The notes below the pieces were generated by a model. It was not told the origin of the DNA and did not search any database. It was given only the letters and a program-made list of their open reading frames with translations. A program made the translations under genes and the position numbers. From Actinoplanes octamycinicus (lineage in GTDB: Bacteria; Actinomycetota; Actinomycetes; Mycobacteriales; Micromonosporaceae), in the NCBI RefSeq assembly GCF_014205225.1, contig NZ_JACHNB010000001.1, positions 1,054,001 through 1,118,000 of the forward strand: a stretch of 64,000 bases of DNA, given 5' to 3'. Positions 53,116 through 61,630 of the stretch are shown here, piece after piece (the stretch's first letter is position 1; every line of letters starts with the position of its first letter).

Positions 53116-54294
53116 ATGGGTCAGCTGATCATTGGAGTCGATCCGCACAAGCGGTCCGCGACGATCGAGATCATCAACGAGCGTGAACAGGTGCTGGCCC
53201 GTGGCAGGTACGGCACCGACACCGGTGGCTACCAGCAGATGCTCGCCGCCGGCCGCCGTCACGCCGGCCGGGTGTGGGCGGTCGAGGGCTGTAACGGCAT
53301 CGGCCGGCACCTGGCCCAGCGGCTGGTCGCCGACGGCGAAACCGTGCTGGACGTCCCGGCGAAACTCGCCGCGAAAGCCCGCAACTTTGACACCGGGCAC
53401 GGCCGTAAAACCGACGGTCACGACGCGCACCACATCGCGGTGACCGCCCTGCGCACCCCGGGCCTGCGCCGCGTTCACGCCGACGGCGCCACCGTCGCGC
53501 TGCGGCTGCTGGCCGACCGCCGCGACCAGCTCGGCGCCACCCGCACCGAGACCATCAACCGGCTGCACCAGCTACTGCTCGAACTGATCCCCGGCGGCGC
53601 GAAGAAGAACCTGACCACCGACCAGGCCCGCACCCTGCTCGAACGCGTCAGCGTCCCGGCCGGCGACATCGTCACCGCCACCCGCTATCAGCTGGCCGGC
53701 GACCTGGCCGACGAGCTCACCACCCTGGACACCAAGATCAAAGCAGCCAACCGGCAGCTGAAGACCGTGCTGGCCGCCACCGGCACCCAGCTGACCAGCC
53801 TCAACGGCATCGGCCCCTCCGGCGCCGCCCGCCTGCTCGGCGACATCGGCGACATCAGCCGCTTCCCGACCCGCGGGCACTTCGCCACCTGGAACGGCAC
53901 CGCCCCCATCGACGTGTCCTCCGGCGACAACCATCATCACCGGCTCAACCGGGCCGGGAACCGGCGCATCAACCGGGTCCTGCACATCATGGCCATCACC
54001 CAGCTCCGCTTCGACACCCCCGGCCGCGCCTACTACCAGCGCAAACGCGCCGAAGGCAAAACCGCGATGGAAGCCATGCGAGCGTTGAAACGACGCCTGT
54101 CCGACACCGTCTACCGCCAAATGATCAAAGACGACCACACGGCACAACAGACAGCGACGGGTCCGGGAGGACACACGGGGGCGACTCTGAACTCCAGCGC
54201 GGCCGACCCAAACCCCAAGATCGACACTTCGGAAAAGTCACAACCCGGACCCGCCAACCACCACCCTAAAACACCCCTCACACCAACCCCTTGA
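53116..54294 (+). CDS. IS110 family transposase (DEDD recombinase)
   Basis: 392 residues, apparently intact. The N-terminal DEDD domain shows GVDPHK (first Asp), AVEGCNGIG (Glu) and RKTDGHDAHH (last two Asp). A long coiled-coil-like helix follows, then the C-terminal Tnp domain with LNGIGPSGAARLLGDIG, WNGTAPIDVSSGD containing the candidate nucleophilic Ser, and NRAGNRRINRVLH. The ATG at 53116 places GVDPHK near residue 7, as is usual; a GTG at 53077 would add 13 residues. It ends in a Pro/Thr-rich tail of about 40 residues. It mobilises the element by RNA-guided recombination if active. Confidence 0.93.
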   Translation: MGQLIIGVDPHKRSATIEIINEREQVLARGRYGTDTGGYQQMLAAGRRHAGRVWAVEGCNGIGRHLAQRLVADGETVLDVPAKLAAKARNFDTGHGRKTDGHDAHHIAVTALRTPGLRRVHADGATVALRLLADRRDQLGATRTETINRLHQLLLELIPGGAKKNLTTDQARTLLERVSVPAGDIVTATRYQLAGDLADELTTLDTKIKAANRQLKTVLAATGTQLTSLNGIGPSGAARLLGDIGDISRFPTRGHFATWNGTAPIDVSSGDNHHHRLNRAGNRRINRVLHIMAITQLRFDTPGRAYYQRKRAEGKTAMEAMRALKRRLSDTVYRQMIKDDHTAQQTATGPGGHTGATLNSSAADPNPKIDTSEKSQPGPANHHPKTPLTPTP

Positions 54295-54345
54295 CAGAGG
54301 GGTGCCGGGAGCATGCGATCCGCACCCCGGCGGACGTGCGCACAT

Positions 54346-54361
54346 CAAGATTTTGATCTTG
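54346..54361. promoter_or_regulatory. Inverted repeat upstream of the small gene at 54386
   Basis: CAAGAT and ATCTTG flank the loop TTTG. The repeat overlaps a TTGATC hexamer that could be a -35 for a TATGGC hexamer at 54374, which lies six bases before the ATG. It could be an operator, or mark the edge of the insertion sequence. Confidence 0.35.
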
Positions 54362-54385
54362 GGGTTGATCGGGTATGGCTCAGGC

Positions 54386-54595
54386 ATGACGACTGAGCCC
54401 ACCGCGCGTGACGAAGAGAACGAGCCGAACGAGTTCGGCTTCTCCGGCGAGCCGAGCCTGCCCGAGCCGCACCAGGTGCCGCATCTGGCGGAGGGTGAGG
54501 GCGAGCGGATCGCGGTGCCCTCCGGCGACCTCACCGGGGCGATCACCGAGGCGATCGAAGAGGTCTCCGAGCAGCGGCGCGACGACAAAAACTGA
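54386..54595 (+). CDS. Small hypothetical protein
   Basis: 69 residues, very acidic, without a recognised family. It starts MTTEPTARDEENEPNEFGF, continues SGEPSLPEPHQVPHLAEGEG and ends in a predicted helix LTGAITEAIEEVSEQRRDD. The ATG at 54386 has a TATGGC hexamer six bases upstream, the same leaderless-like layout as other genes in this window, and no ribosome site. Codon bias is consistent with coding. A longer frame from 54302 would include part of the insertion-sequence flank and is less likely. Confidence 0.6.
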   Translation: MTTEPTARDEENEPNEFGFSGEPSLPEPHQVPHLAEGEGERIAVPSGDLTGAITEAIEEVSEQRRDDKN

Positions 54596-54651
54596 ACGAC
54601 CGGCAGGGCGACCCGCCGACGTGAACAGTGCACGCCGGATCGGCTCGGCCC

Positions 54652-54850
54652 GCTTGAGCAGAGGCTGGACCGGGACGGCCCGGCTGAGCAGGGACTGACC
54701 GGGCGACCCGGTTGAGCAAAGGCTGAACCGAAGCGGCCCGGCTTGACCGCGGCACGGTTGAGCAAAGGCTGGACCGAAGCGGCCCGGCTTGACCGCGGCA
54801 CGGTTGAGCAAAGGCTGGACCGGGATGGCCCGGCTGGGCACGGACTGACC
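54652..54850. repeat. 46-bp tandem repeat array
   Basis: GTTGAGCAAAGGCTG begins at 54711, 54757 and 54803, a 46-base period with high identity through CGGCCCGGCTTGACCGCGG. A diverged unit precedes it from 54652. The period is not a multiple of three, so it does not encode a protein repeat. The stretch 54596-55134 shows nothing else I can name. Confidence 0.85.
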
Positions 54851-55134
54851 GCGGCGGCTCGGCTGAGCGGAGGCGACGCAGCCGAGCCGCCCGCCCACGC
54901 GCGGACCCGGCTGAGCGATACCGGAACGGCCGGGTGCGGGAGCCGGGGCGACCCGAGCGGACGACCCCGGGCGACTGCGGCCAAGAGCGGGCGACAACCC
55001 CGCTGAGCAGCGCCGGATCGACGGGACGAGGGCCCGCCGGCGCATCCGGCCGAGCCATTCGGGCCTCCCCCACCTGGCCTTTCGCCCGATCACCCGCAGG
55101 AGCGAGACCAGGGGGACCCCGGCCGACCGGCGGT

Positions 55135-55140
55135 TATGGT
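55135..55140 (+). promoter_or_regulatory. Predicted -10 of a leaderless promoter for the STAS-like/HATPase gene
   Basis: TATGGT is followed by six bases and the ATG at 55147, with no Shine-Dalgarno site upstream. Confidence 0.45.
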
Positions 55141-55146
55141 GTGGGC

Positions 55147-55956
55147 ATGGGGGTCAGCCCACCGTATCTTCACGATGACACCGAGCAAGGTGTCTCCGTC
55201 CGCGTCGACATCGCCGCCGACGCTGCCGTCTCGCTGCTCACGGTTCGCGGGCCCTGGGACGACCGGCTCCGGCAGAACACGTCGGTCTCGCTGCGCCGCT
55301 GCTTCACCGAGCATCCGGACGCGCTGATCGTCGACCTGAGCCGGCTGCGCGACCCGCGCAGCGAGAGCGTGCCGACCTGGACCACGGCCCGGACCGTGGC
55401 GGCCGGCCTGCAACCGCCGGTGCACCTGGCCCTCTGCGTGCCGCCGGACCTGCCGCTGGCCGACCGGATGCAGGGTCTGGGCGCCGGGCGGTTCCTGCCG
55501 GTCTACGCGAAGGTGCGGCAGGCCCGGGTGGCCGTCGCCGGCCGGATCCCGGACGCCGAGCGGCTGGTGGTCACGCTCCGGCCGGACACCGACGCGCCGA
55601 GCCTGGCCCGGAACCTGGTCAGTGACGCCTGCCTGGGCTGGGGTCTGACCGGGCTGCTGCACCGCAGCCGGCTGGTGATGTCCGAGCTGGTGACGAACGC
55701 GGTCGAGCACGCCGGCACGGAGATCCGGGTGGTGGTGACCCGGCGCGGCGCCGGGCTGCACCTGTCGGTCGGTGACGGCGATCCGCGGATGCCGCGAATG
55801 CTGCGCCCGGCCCGGCCGCGCAAGGGGATGCCGCTGGACGAGCGGGGCCGCGGCCTGCAGACCGTGCACGAGACGGCCGAGCTGTGGGGTGCGGTGCCGA
55901 CCCCGAGCGGGAAAGTGGTGTGGGCGACGGTCCGGGAGCGCCGGACCGCCGCCTGA
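55147..55956 (+). CDS. STAS-like plus HATPase (anti-sigma/RsbW-like) regulatory protein
   Basis: 269 residues. The first 110 or so have the strand-helix order of a STAS anti-sigma antagonist domain (VSLLTVRGPWDDRLRQ, ALIVDLSRLRDP). From about residue 150 an RsbW-type GHKL ATPase domain follows with SELVTNAVEHAG (N box), LSVGDGDPRMP (G1) and GRGLQTVHETAELWG (G2). The usual STAS phosphorylatable Ser is not clearly placed. It probably acts in partner-switching control of a sigma factor, but none is encoded nearby. Convergent with cysN, stop to stop gap of seven bases and no terminator hairpin seen. Confidence 0.83.
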   Translation: MGVSPPYLHDDTEQGVSVRVDIAADAAVSLLTVRGPWDDRLRQNTSVSLRRCFTEHPDALIVDLSRLRDPRSESVPTWTTARTVAAGLQPPVHLALCVPPDLPLADRMQGLGAGRFLPVYAKVRQARVAVAGRIPDAERLVVTLRPDTDAPSLARNLVSDACLGWGLTGLLHRSRLVMSELVTNAVEHAGTEIRVVVTRRGAGLHLSVGDGDPRMPRMLRPARPRKGMPLDERGRGLQTVHETAELWGAVPTPSGKVVWATVRERRTAA

Positions 55957-55963
55957 GGTGACG

Positions 55964-57262
55964 CTAGGACGCCTCGATGATCATGCCGGCGGCGACCGTA
56001 CGGTTGGTCGCCTCGTCGATCAGGATGAAGCCGCCGGTGGTGCGGTTGCGCCGGTACTCGTCGGCGAGCAGCGGCACCGTGGTGCGCAGCCGGACCCGGC
56101 CGATCTCGTTGAGCGCCAGCGCCTGGGCCGACTCGTCGCGGTGCAGCGTGTTCACGTCCAGCCGGTACTGCAGGCCGCGGACCACGGTCCGGGCGGTCCG
56201 GGTGGTGTGCTTGATCGTGTACTTGCCGCCGACCCGGAGCGGGGCGGTCTCGTCCATCCAGCAGACCATCGCCTCGATGTCCTGCGCGGGGGTCGGGGCG
56301 TTGTGCGGCCGGCAGATCATGTCGCCGCGCGAGATGTCGATCTCGTCGGTCAGCCGGACCGTCACCGACATCGGCGGGAACGCCTCGTCGACCGGGCCGT
56401 CGGCGGTGTCGATCGACGCGATCTTGCTGGTCAGGCCGGACGGCAGGACCATCACGTCGTCGCCGGGCTTGAGCACGCCGGAGGCGACCTGACCGGCGTA
56501 ACCCCGGTAGTCGGTGACCGTGGTCGACTGCGGACGGATCACGTACTGCACCGGGAAGCGGACGTCGACCAGGTTGCGGTCGCTGGCGATGTGCACGTGC
56601 TCCAGGTGGTGCAGCAGGGACGGGCCCTCGTACCACGGGCTCTTGTCCGAGCGGGAGGCGATGTTGTCGCCGTTGAGCGCGGAGATCGGGATGATCGTCA
56701 GGTCGGGGGCGTCGAGCTTGGCCGCGAACGAGGTGAACTCGTCGGCGATCCGGTCGTACACCTCCTTGTCCCAGTCGACCAGGTCCATCTTGTTGATGCA
56801 GAGCACCAGGTGCGGGACCCGCAGCAGGCTGGTCAGGAACGCGTGCCGGCGGGACTGCTCGACCAGGCCCTTGCGGGCGTCGACCAGGATCAGCGCCAGG
56901 TCGGCGGTGGAGGCGCCGGTGACCATGTTCCGGGTGTACTGGATGTGCCCGGGCGTGTCCGCGATGATGAACTTGCGCTTGGGCGTGGCGAAGTACCGGT
57001 ACGCCACGTCGATCGTGATGCCCTGCTCCCGCTCGGCACGCAGGCCGTCGGTGAGCAGTGCCAGGTTGGTGTACTCGTCGCCGCGGGACGCGCTGGCCGC
57101 CTCGACCGCCTCGAGCTGATCCGCGAAGATCGTCTTGGTGTCGTAGAGCAACCGCCCGATGAGCGTGGACTTGCCGTCGTCGACGCTGCCCGCGGTGGCG
57201 AAGCGGAGCAGGTCCATGGTGCGGGCGGCGCCGGCCTCAGGCTCGAGAATCGCCTGGCTCAT
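55964..57262 (-). CDS. cysN: Sulfate adenylyltransferase subunit 1 (GTPase subunit)
   Basis: A 432-residue EF-Tu-like GTPase that drives formation of adenosine 5'-phosphosulfate by CysD. The P-loop is GSVDDGKSTLIG, G3 is DTPGHIQYTRNM and G4 is NKMDLVDWD, followed by two beta-barrel domains. No C-terminal APS kinase (CysC) domain is fused, unlike NodQ-type proteins. The ATG overlaps the cysD stop by one base (TGATG). An order cysQ-cysD-cysN on the minus strand indicates one sulfate-activation operon. Confidence 0.95.
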   Translation of the reverse strand: MSQAILEPEAGAARTMDLLRFATAGSVDDGKSTLIGRLLYDTKTIFADQLEAVEAASASRGDEYTNLALLTDGLRAEREQGITIDVAYRYFATPKRKFIIADTPGHIQYTRNMVTGASTADLALILVDARKGLVEQSRRHAFLTSLLRVPHLVLCINKMDLVDWDKEVYDRIADEFTSFAAKLDAPDLTIIPISALNGDNIASRSDKSPWYEGPSLLHHLEHVHIASDRNLVDVRFPVQYVIRPQSTTVTDYRGYAGQVASGVLKPGDDVMVLPSGLTSKIASIDTADGPVDEAFPPMSVTVRLTDEIDISRGDMICRPHNAPTPAQDIEAMVCWMDETAPLRVGGKYTIKHTTRTARTVVRGLQYRLDVNTLHRDESAQALALNEIGRVRLRTTVPLLADEYRRNRTTGGFILIDEATNRTVAAGMIIEAS

Positions 57263-58173
57263 CAGAAGTAACCCTCTCGCTTACGGTCTTCCATCGCGGC
57301 CTCGCTGACCTTGTCGTCGCCGCGGGTCGCGCCCCGCTCGGTGATCCGGGTGGCGGCCACCTCGTCGATCACCTTGTCCACGGTGTCGGCGTCGGAGAGC
57401 ACCGCCGCGGTCTGCGACGCGTCGCCGACGGTGCGGTAGCGCACCTGGCGGACCTGCGAGGTCTCGCCGTCGCGCAGCCGGATGAACTCGTTGACCGCGT
57501 AGAACATCCCGTCCCGCTCGACCACCTCGCGGTCGTGGGCGTAGTAGATGCTCGGCAGCGGGATCTGCTCCTTGGCGATGTAGTGCCAGACGTCCAGCTC
57601 GGTCCAGTTGGACAGCGGGAACACCCGGATCGACTCGCCCGGGTGGTGCCGGCCGTTGTAGAGCGCCCAGAGCTCGGGACGCTGGTTCTTCGGGTCCCAC
57701 TGGCCGAACTCGTCGCGGAAGCTGAACATCCGCTCCTTGGCCCGCGCCTTCTCCTCGTCGCGGCGGGCGCCGCCGAAGAGGGCGTCGAACCGGTATTTCT
57801 CCACCGCGTTGAGCAGCACCGGGGTCTGGATCCGGTTGCGGGTGCCGTCCGGCAGCTCGCGGACCAGGCCGGTGTCGATCGCCTCCTGCACGCTGGCGAT
57901 CACCAGGTTCAGCCCGAGGGCGGCGACCCGGCGGTCCCGGTATTCGAGGACCTCGGGGAAGTTGTGCCCGGTGTCGACGTGCATCACCGGGAACGGGATG
58001 CGCCCGGGGGCGAACGCCTTCTCCGCGAGGCGGAGCATGACGATCGAGTCCTTGCCGCCGGAGAAGAGCAGCACGGGGCGCTCGAACTCGGCCATGACCT
58101 CCCGCATGACGAAGATGCTCTCCGCTTCGAGAGCATCCAGATGCGAGACGCGATAGTCCTTCGTCTGGCTCAT
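57262..58173 (-). CDS. cysD: Sulfate adenylyltransferase subunit 2
   Basis: 303 residues. The PP-loop LLFSGGKDSIVMLRLAEKAF near residue 35 binds ATP and the later HVDTGHNFPE, RRDEEKARAKER and FPLSNWTELDVWHYI match the ATP sulfurylase/PAPS reductase fold. It attaches sulfate to AMP with CysN. The end EDRKREGYF is typical. Followed immediately by cysN. A gap of 51 bases from cysQ contains no evident promoter. Confidence 0.95.
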   Translation of the reverse strand: MSQTKDYRVSHLDALEAESIFVMREVMAEFERPVLLFSGGKDSIVMLRLAEKAFAPGRIPFPVMHVDTGHNFPEVLEYRDRRVAALGLNLVIASVQEAIDTGLVRELPDGTRNRIQTPVLLNAVEKYRFDALFGGARRDEEKARAKERMFSFRDEFGQWDPKNQRPELWALYNGRHHPGESIRVFPLSNWTELDVWHYIAKEQIPLPSIYYAHDREVVERDGMFYAVNEFIRLRDGETSQVRQVRYRTVGDASQTAAVLSDADTVDKVIDEVAATRITERGATRGDDKVSEAAMEDRKREGYF

Positions 58174-58224
58174 CAGTTCAAACCCCAGCTCATTCTGCGA
58201 TTTTCCACGGCCGCGGCCGGATCG

Positions 58225-59121
58225 TCATTGTGGCGGAAGATGCTTGCTGATCGCAGCAAGCAACCGAGGAGCGAGATCTTTGCGACAGACGACCAGGTCA
58301 GGCAACTTCGGATCGGCCTGGTTATAACTCAGCGGCGTGCCGTCGATGCGTGACGCGTGCAATCCCGTGGCCAACGCCACAGCGACCGGCGCCGCCGAGT
58401 CCCACTCGTACTGCCCGCCGGCGTGCACGTAGGCGTCCGCCTCGCCGCTGATCACCGCGGCGATCTTCACCCCGGCCGAGCCCATCGGCACCAGCTCGGC
58501 GCCCAGCTCCTCGGCGAGCGCGGTGACGAAGGCCGGCGGGCGGGTGCGGCTGGCGGCGATCCGGATCGCGCCACCGGTGGCCGACTCGAGCGGCATCGGC
58601 GGGTAGGCCGGCGGGTTGTCGGTGGCGATGGTGCGGTGCCGGGCCGGCATCGCGACCGCGCCGGCGGAGAGGCACGAGGCATCCGACTTGCAGGCGTCGG
58701 CGGTCCAGAGCGCCACGTGCACCGCCCAGTCGGTACGGCCCTCCTCCGAGTACTCCCGGGTGCCGTCCAGCGGGTCGACGATCCAGACCCGGGAGGCGCT
58801 CAGCCGGTCCGGCCGGACCATGCCCGGCTCGCCGTCACGCCACGCGACCCGGGCGTGCTCGTCCTCCTCGGACAGCACCGCGTCGGCCGGGCGCCAGCGG
58901 GCCAGCTCGGCCCGCAGCAGGTCGTGCGCGGCCTTGTCGCCGGCCGCCTTGAGCGCCTTGCCGTCCGCATGGCCCAGCTCGGCGCGGACCCGCAGCAGCT
59001 CCTGGCCGGCCCGCTCGGCGAGCCAACGAGCGAACGCGGCGTCGATGACGGGTGGGGCGCCGCCCTCGGCACCGTCCCGGGGCCCGGCCACGCGTGCGGA
59101 CGCCTTCGTCTGCTCGCCCAT
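58225..59121 (-). CDS. cysQ: 3'(2'),5'-bisphosphate nucleotidase CysQ
   Basis: 298 residues of the inositol monophosphatase superfamily. The metal site is formed by LSEEDEH and WIVDPLDGTREY, with the second signature QYEWDSAAPVAV. It removes the 3'-phosphate from PAP or PAPS and so relieves inhibition in sulfate assimilation. AAGGAG lies seven bases before the ATG, a strong site. It heads cysD and cysN on the same strand. Confidence 0.92.
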   Translation of the reverse strand: MGEQTKASARVAGPRDGAEGGAPPVIDAAFARWLAERAGQELLRVRAELGHADGKALKAAGDKAAHDLLRAELARWRPADAVLSEEDEHARVAWRDGEPGMVRPDRLSASRVWIVDPLDGTREYSEEGRTDWAVHVALWTADACKSDASCLSAGAVAMPARHRTIATDNPPAYPPMPLESATGGAIRIAASRTRPPAFVTALAEELGAELVPMGSAGVKIAAVISGEADAYVHAGGQYEWDSAAPVAVALATGLHASRIDGTPLSYNQADPKLPDLVVCRKDLAPRLLAAISKHLPPQ

Positions 59122-59148
59122 TCGTCTGCTCCTTCGTCCAGCCGACCG

Positions 59149-60801
59149 TCAATACGCCCCTGACGAGCGCACCACTGCAGTCATCGTCCTCAGCAGGATC
59201 ACCAGATCCAAACTGAGCGACCAGTTCTCGACATAACGCAGGTCGAGACGGACCGCTTCCTCCCAGGAGAGGTCTGACCTGCCGGACACCTGCCACAACC
59301 CGGTCATCCCCGGTTTGACAGCCAACCGGCGCCGCACGTCGTCGGCGTAGGCGGCAACCTCCGTCGGCAACGGCGGCCGCGGTCCGACCAGCGACATCTG
59401 CCCGGACAGCACGTTCAGCAGCTGCGGGAGCTCGTCCAGCGAGAACCGGCGCAACCACCGACCGACCGGGGTCACCCGCGGGTCGTCGCGGATCTTGAAG
59501 AGCACACCGTCGTGCTCGTTCAGATGCCGCAGCTCGGCGAGCCGGGCCTCGGCATCCAGGTACATGCTGCGGAACTTGAAAATCCGGAACATCTGCCCAT
59601 CGCGTCCCACACGCACCTGGCGAAAGAGTACCGGTCCGCGTGACGTGAGTCGCACCCAGAGCGCCACCCCGAGCAGCAGCGGGGCGAACAGGATCAGCAG
59701 CAGGAGCGCGCCGACCCGGTCGACCACGTCCTTCACCAGGCGCGATCCGCCGTGCAGCCGGGGATGCTCGACGTGCAGCATGGGCAGCCCGTCGAACGGC
59801 CGGATCGTGGTGCGTGCCCCGGCGACGTCGACCAGCGCGCTGGCCACCACCAGGTCCACCTCGTCGCGTTCCAGCCGCCAGGCCAGCCGGCGCACCGCCG
59901 CTCCGTCCAGCTCCGGGCAGCTCAGCACCACCACGGTGTCCGCGTCGGCCTGCTCGACCGCGGCCGCCACGTCCTCGAAGGTGCCGTAGACCGGCAGGCC
60001 GACCTCCAGCCCGTCGGCGCCCGGCGGCAGGCAGGCGCCGACCACCTCGAGCCCGTGATAGCGCTCGCGGCGCAGCTGCCGGGTGATCCCGATCACCGAC
60101 AGCTCATGACCGACCACGATCACCCGGCGCAGCGCCTCGCCCCGGGCCCGGGCCAGGTGCAGCCGCTTGCGCAGCGCGAATCGCAGCACCAGGACCGCGG
60201 CGACCGCGGCCGGCAGCGCGGCCAGCACATAGGACCGGGCCAGATCGAGATTCAAGGCGTACGACAGCAGCGCCACCCCGGCGATCAGCCCGACCCCGCC
60301 ACGGATCACCCGCTGGTACTCGTCCGTGCCGACGAAGAGGTAGCGGCGCTCGTAGGCGCGGGAGACCGCGAGCACGGCCAGCAGCACCACCGGGAGCAGC
60401 GCGGAGAGCAGCAGATAGGACCGGTGGTAGCCGGCCACCCCGGCGCCGACGCCGGCGGTCAGGTCGGCCAGCACCAGGGAGCGGACGTAGCGCCGTTCCC
60501 AGCGCTGCCGCCGGGACAGGGCGGCGTGCCGGCCTCGCGGCCGGATGAACGACCGGGTGGCCGACGACCGGTTGCGTCGCTGCGACCAGTGCCGGTCCAT
60601 GGCCTGGTTGTGCGCCCGCCCGGCGGGGTCCGGCACCGACGGGCCGAGCGGCGCCGGGATCCGCGCGTTGCGCCCGGAGGCGTGCCGCAGCGGCGGGTGC
60701 TGCGGGCCCTGATTGACCGGCGGCTCGGTCCGGATGGTGGGCAGATCGAGGGTGGGACCAGTCAACGCGTCCGCCCGGCTTTCGGACACGTCCTGCGACA
60801 T
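59149..60801 (-). CDS. Polyprenyl-phosphate sugar-1-phosphate transferase (initiating glycosyltransferase)
   Basis: 550 residues of the WbaP/CpsE type. An N-terminal disordered region of about 100 residues is followed by four membrane helices (about 110-205), a soluble CoA-binding-like Rossmann domain (RRVIVVGHELSVIGI onward), a fifth hydrophobic segment near residue 350 and the catalytic bacterial sugar transferase domain with FKFRSMYLDAEARLAEL, RRFSLDELPQLLNV, MSLVGPRPPLP and KPGMTGLWQVSGRS. It starts lipid-linked polysaccharide synthesis at the membrane by transferring a hexose 1-phosphate to undecaprenyl phosphate. It may prime the polymer built by the 4-22 kb locus. Confidence 0.92.
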   Translation of the reverse strand: MSQDVSESRADALTGPTLDLPTIRTEPPVNQGPQHPPLRHASGRNARIPAPLGPSVPDPAGRAHNQAMDRHWSQRRNRSSATRSFIRPRGRHAALSRRQRWERRYVRSLVLADLTAGVGAGVAGYHRSYLLLSALLPVVLLAVLAVSRAYERRYLFVGTDEYQRVIRGGVGLIAGVALLSYALNLDLARSYVLAALPAAVAAVLVLRFALRKRLHLARARGEALRRVIVVGHELSVIGITRQLRRERYHGLEVVGACLPPGADGLEVGLPVYGTFEDVAAAVEQADADTVVVLSCPELDGAAVRRLAWRLERDEVDLVVASALVDVAGARTTIRPFDGLPMLHVEHPRLHGGSRLVKDVVDRVGALLLLILFAPLLLGVALWVRLTSRGPVLFRQVRVGRDGQMFRIFKFRSMYLDAEARLAELRHLNEHDGVLFKIRDDPRVTPVGRWLRRFSLDELPQLLNVLSGQMSLVGPRPPLPTEVAAYADDVRRRLAVKPGMTGLWQVSGRSDLSWEEAVRLDLRYVENWSLSLDLVILLRTMTAVVRSSGAY

Positions 60802-60939
60802 CCCACGAACCCCCCGTCACGTCGGCGGCGCGCCGGAAAGCGGGCGCCTGTGGTGACCAACGGACGGACGGCGGAGCCGTCACGGTATGACTAGGCGGAC
60901 AAATCGACCCAATAGGTCACGGCGTTCCGGCCCGAACCA

Positions 60940-61530
60940 TCAGCTTCCGTGGTATTTGTTCTGCGCCCACTCGACACCCTCGAGCACGATCGCCTCCACC
61001 ACGTCGGCCGCCCGGTCCACCAGGAAGTCCAGCTCCTTGCGCTCCGCCGAGGAGAAGTCGGAGAGCACGTAGTCCGCCGGATCCTGCCGCCCCGGAGGCC
61101 GCCCGATGCCGAACCGCACCCGCGCGTAGTCCTTGCTGCCCAGCGACTTCGACATCGAACGCAGCCCGTTGTGGCCACCCTCACCGCCGCCGAGCTTCGC
61201 CCGAACCTGACCGAACGGCACATCCAGCTCATCATGCACCGCGATCACATGAGCCACGGGCACTTTGAAGAACTGCGCCAGCGACACCACCGGGGCGCCG
61301 GACAGGTTCATGTAGGTCAGCGGCTTCACCAGCACCAGCTTGGGCCCGCCGAACCCCAGCCTGCCCTCACCGGCCTCGGCCTGCGCGCGCTTCGCCCGGC
61401 CCAGCTTCGTCCCCAGCCGGGACGCCAGCAGGTCGGCCACCATGAAGCCCACGTTGTGCCGGTTGCCGGCGTACTCCCGGCCCGGGTTACCCAGGCCCAC
61501 CACCAGCCACGGCGACTCGACGTCACTCAC
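60940..61530 (-). CDS. pth: Peptidyl-tRNA hydrolase
   Basis: A 196-residue enzyme that recycles peptidyl-tRNA released from ribosomes. WLVVGLGNPGREYAGNRHNVG contains the catalytic His and Asn, followed by KPLTYMNLSG, HDELDVPFG with the catalytic Asp and GGGEGGHNGLRS. The GTG at 61530 is preferred since GAGAGG is eight bases upstream and the protein then starts at the family-typical position; a frame from 61578 would run through a hairpin. It follows rplY on the same strand. Confidence 0.95.
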   Translation of the reverse strand: MSDVESPWLVVGLGNPGREYAGNRHNVGFMVADLLASRLGTKLGRAKRAQAEAGEGRLGFGGPKLVLVKPLTYMNLSGAPVVSLAQFFKVPVAHVIAVHDELDVPFGQVRAKLGGGEGGHNGLRSMSKSLGSKDYARVRFGIGRPPGRQDPADYVLSDFSSAERKELDFLVDRAADVVEAIVLEGVEWAQNKYHGS

Positions 61531-61553
61531 CCTGCAAACCTCTCCGGAATACA

Positions 61554-61589
61554 CATCAGGGAAAGTGCCGGTCGGCACTTTCCCTGATG
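61554..61589 (-). terminator. Perfect hairpin between rplY and pth
   Basis: The 17-base arms CATCAGGGAAAGTGCCG and CGGCACTTTCCCTGATG are exact complements around GT. It lies 41 bases past the rplY stop and 23 bases before the pth GTG. It can end the rplY transcript or attenuate read-through into pth. Confidence 0.7.
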
Positions 61590-61630
61590 ACTGGTCTACC
61601 GCGTTGACTCGACGCGCGCGAGCGCCGGAA

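Larger units (their letters stand above)
52895..54310 (+). mobile_element. IS110 family insertion sequence (ends approximate)
   Basis: The transposase gene is complete and flanked by a structured left non-coding region and a short right end. IS110 elements have no terminal inverted repeats, so the limits are estimates. A TTGACA hexamer overlaps the transposase stop (54291-54296). In this family a -35 in the right end can meet a -10 in the left end when the element circularises. The host context is repeat-rich intergenic DNA, so no gene appears to be disrupted. Confidence 0.55.

Noticed and set aside
54934-55146. N-terminal extension of the STAS-like/HATPase protein
   Set aside because: The upstream frame runs through repeat-rich non-coding sequence; a -10-like hexamer six bases before the ATG at 55147 supports the shorter start.
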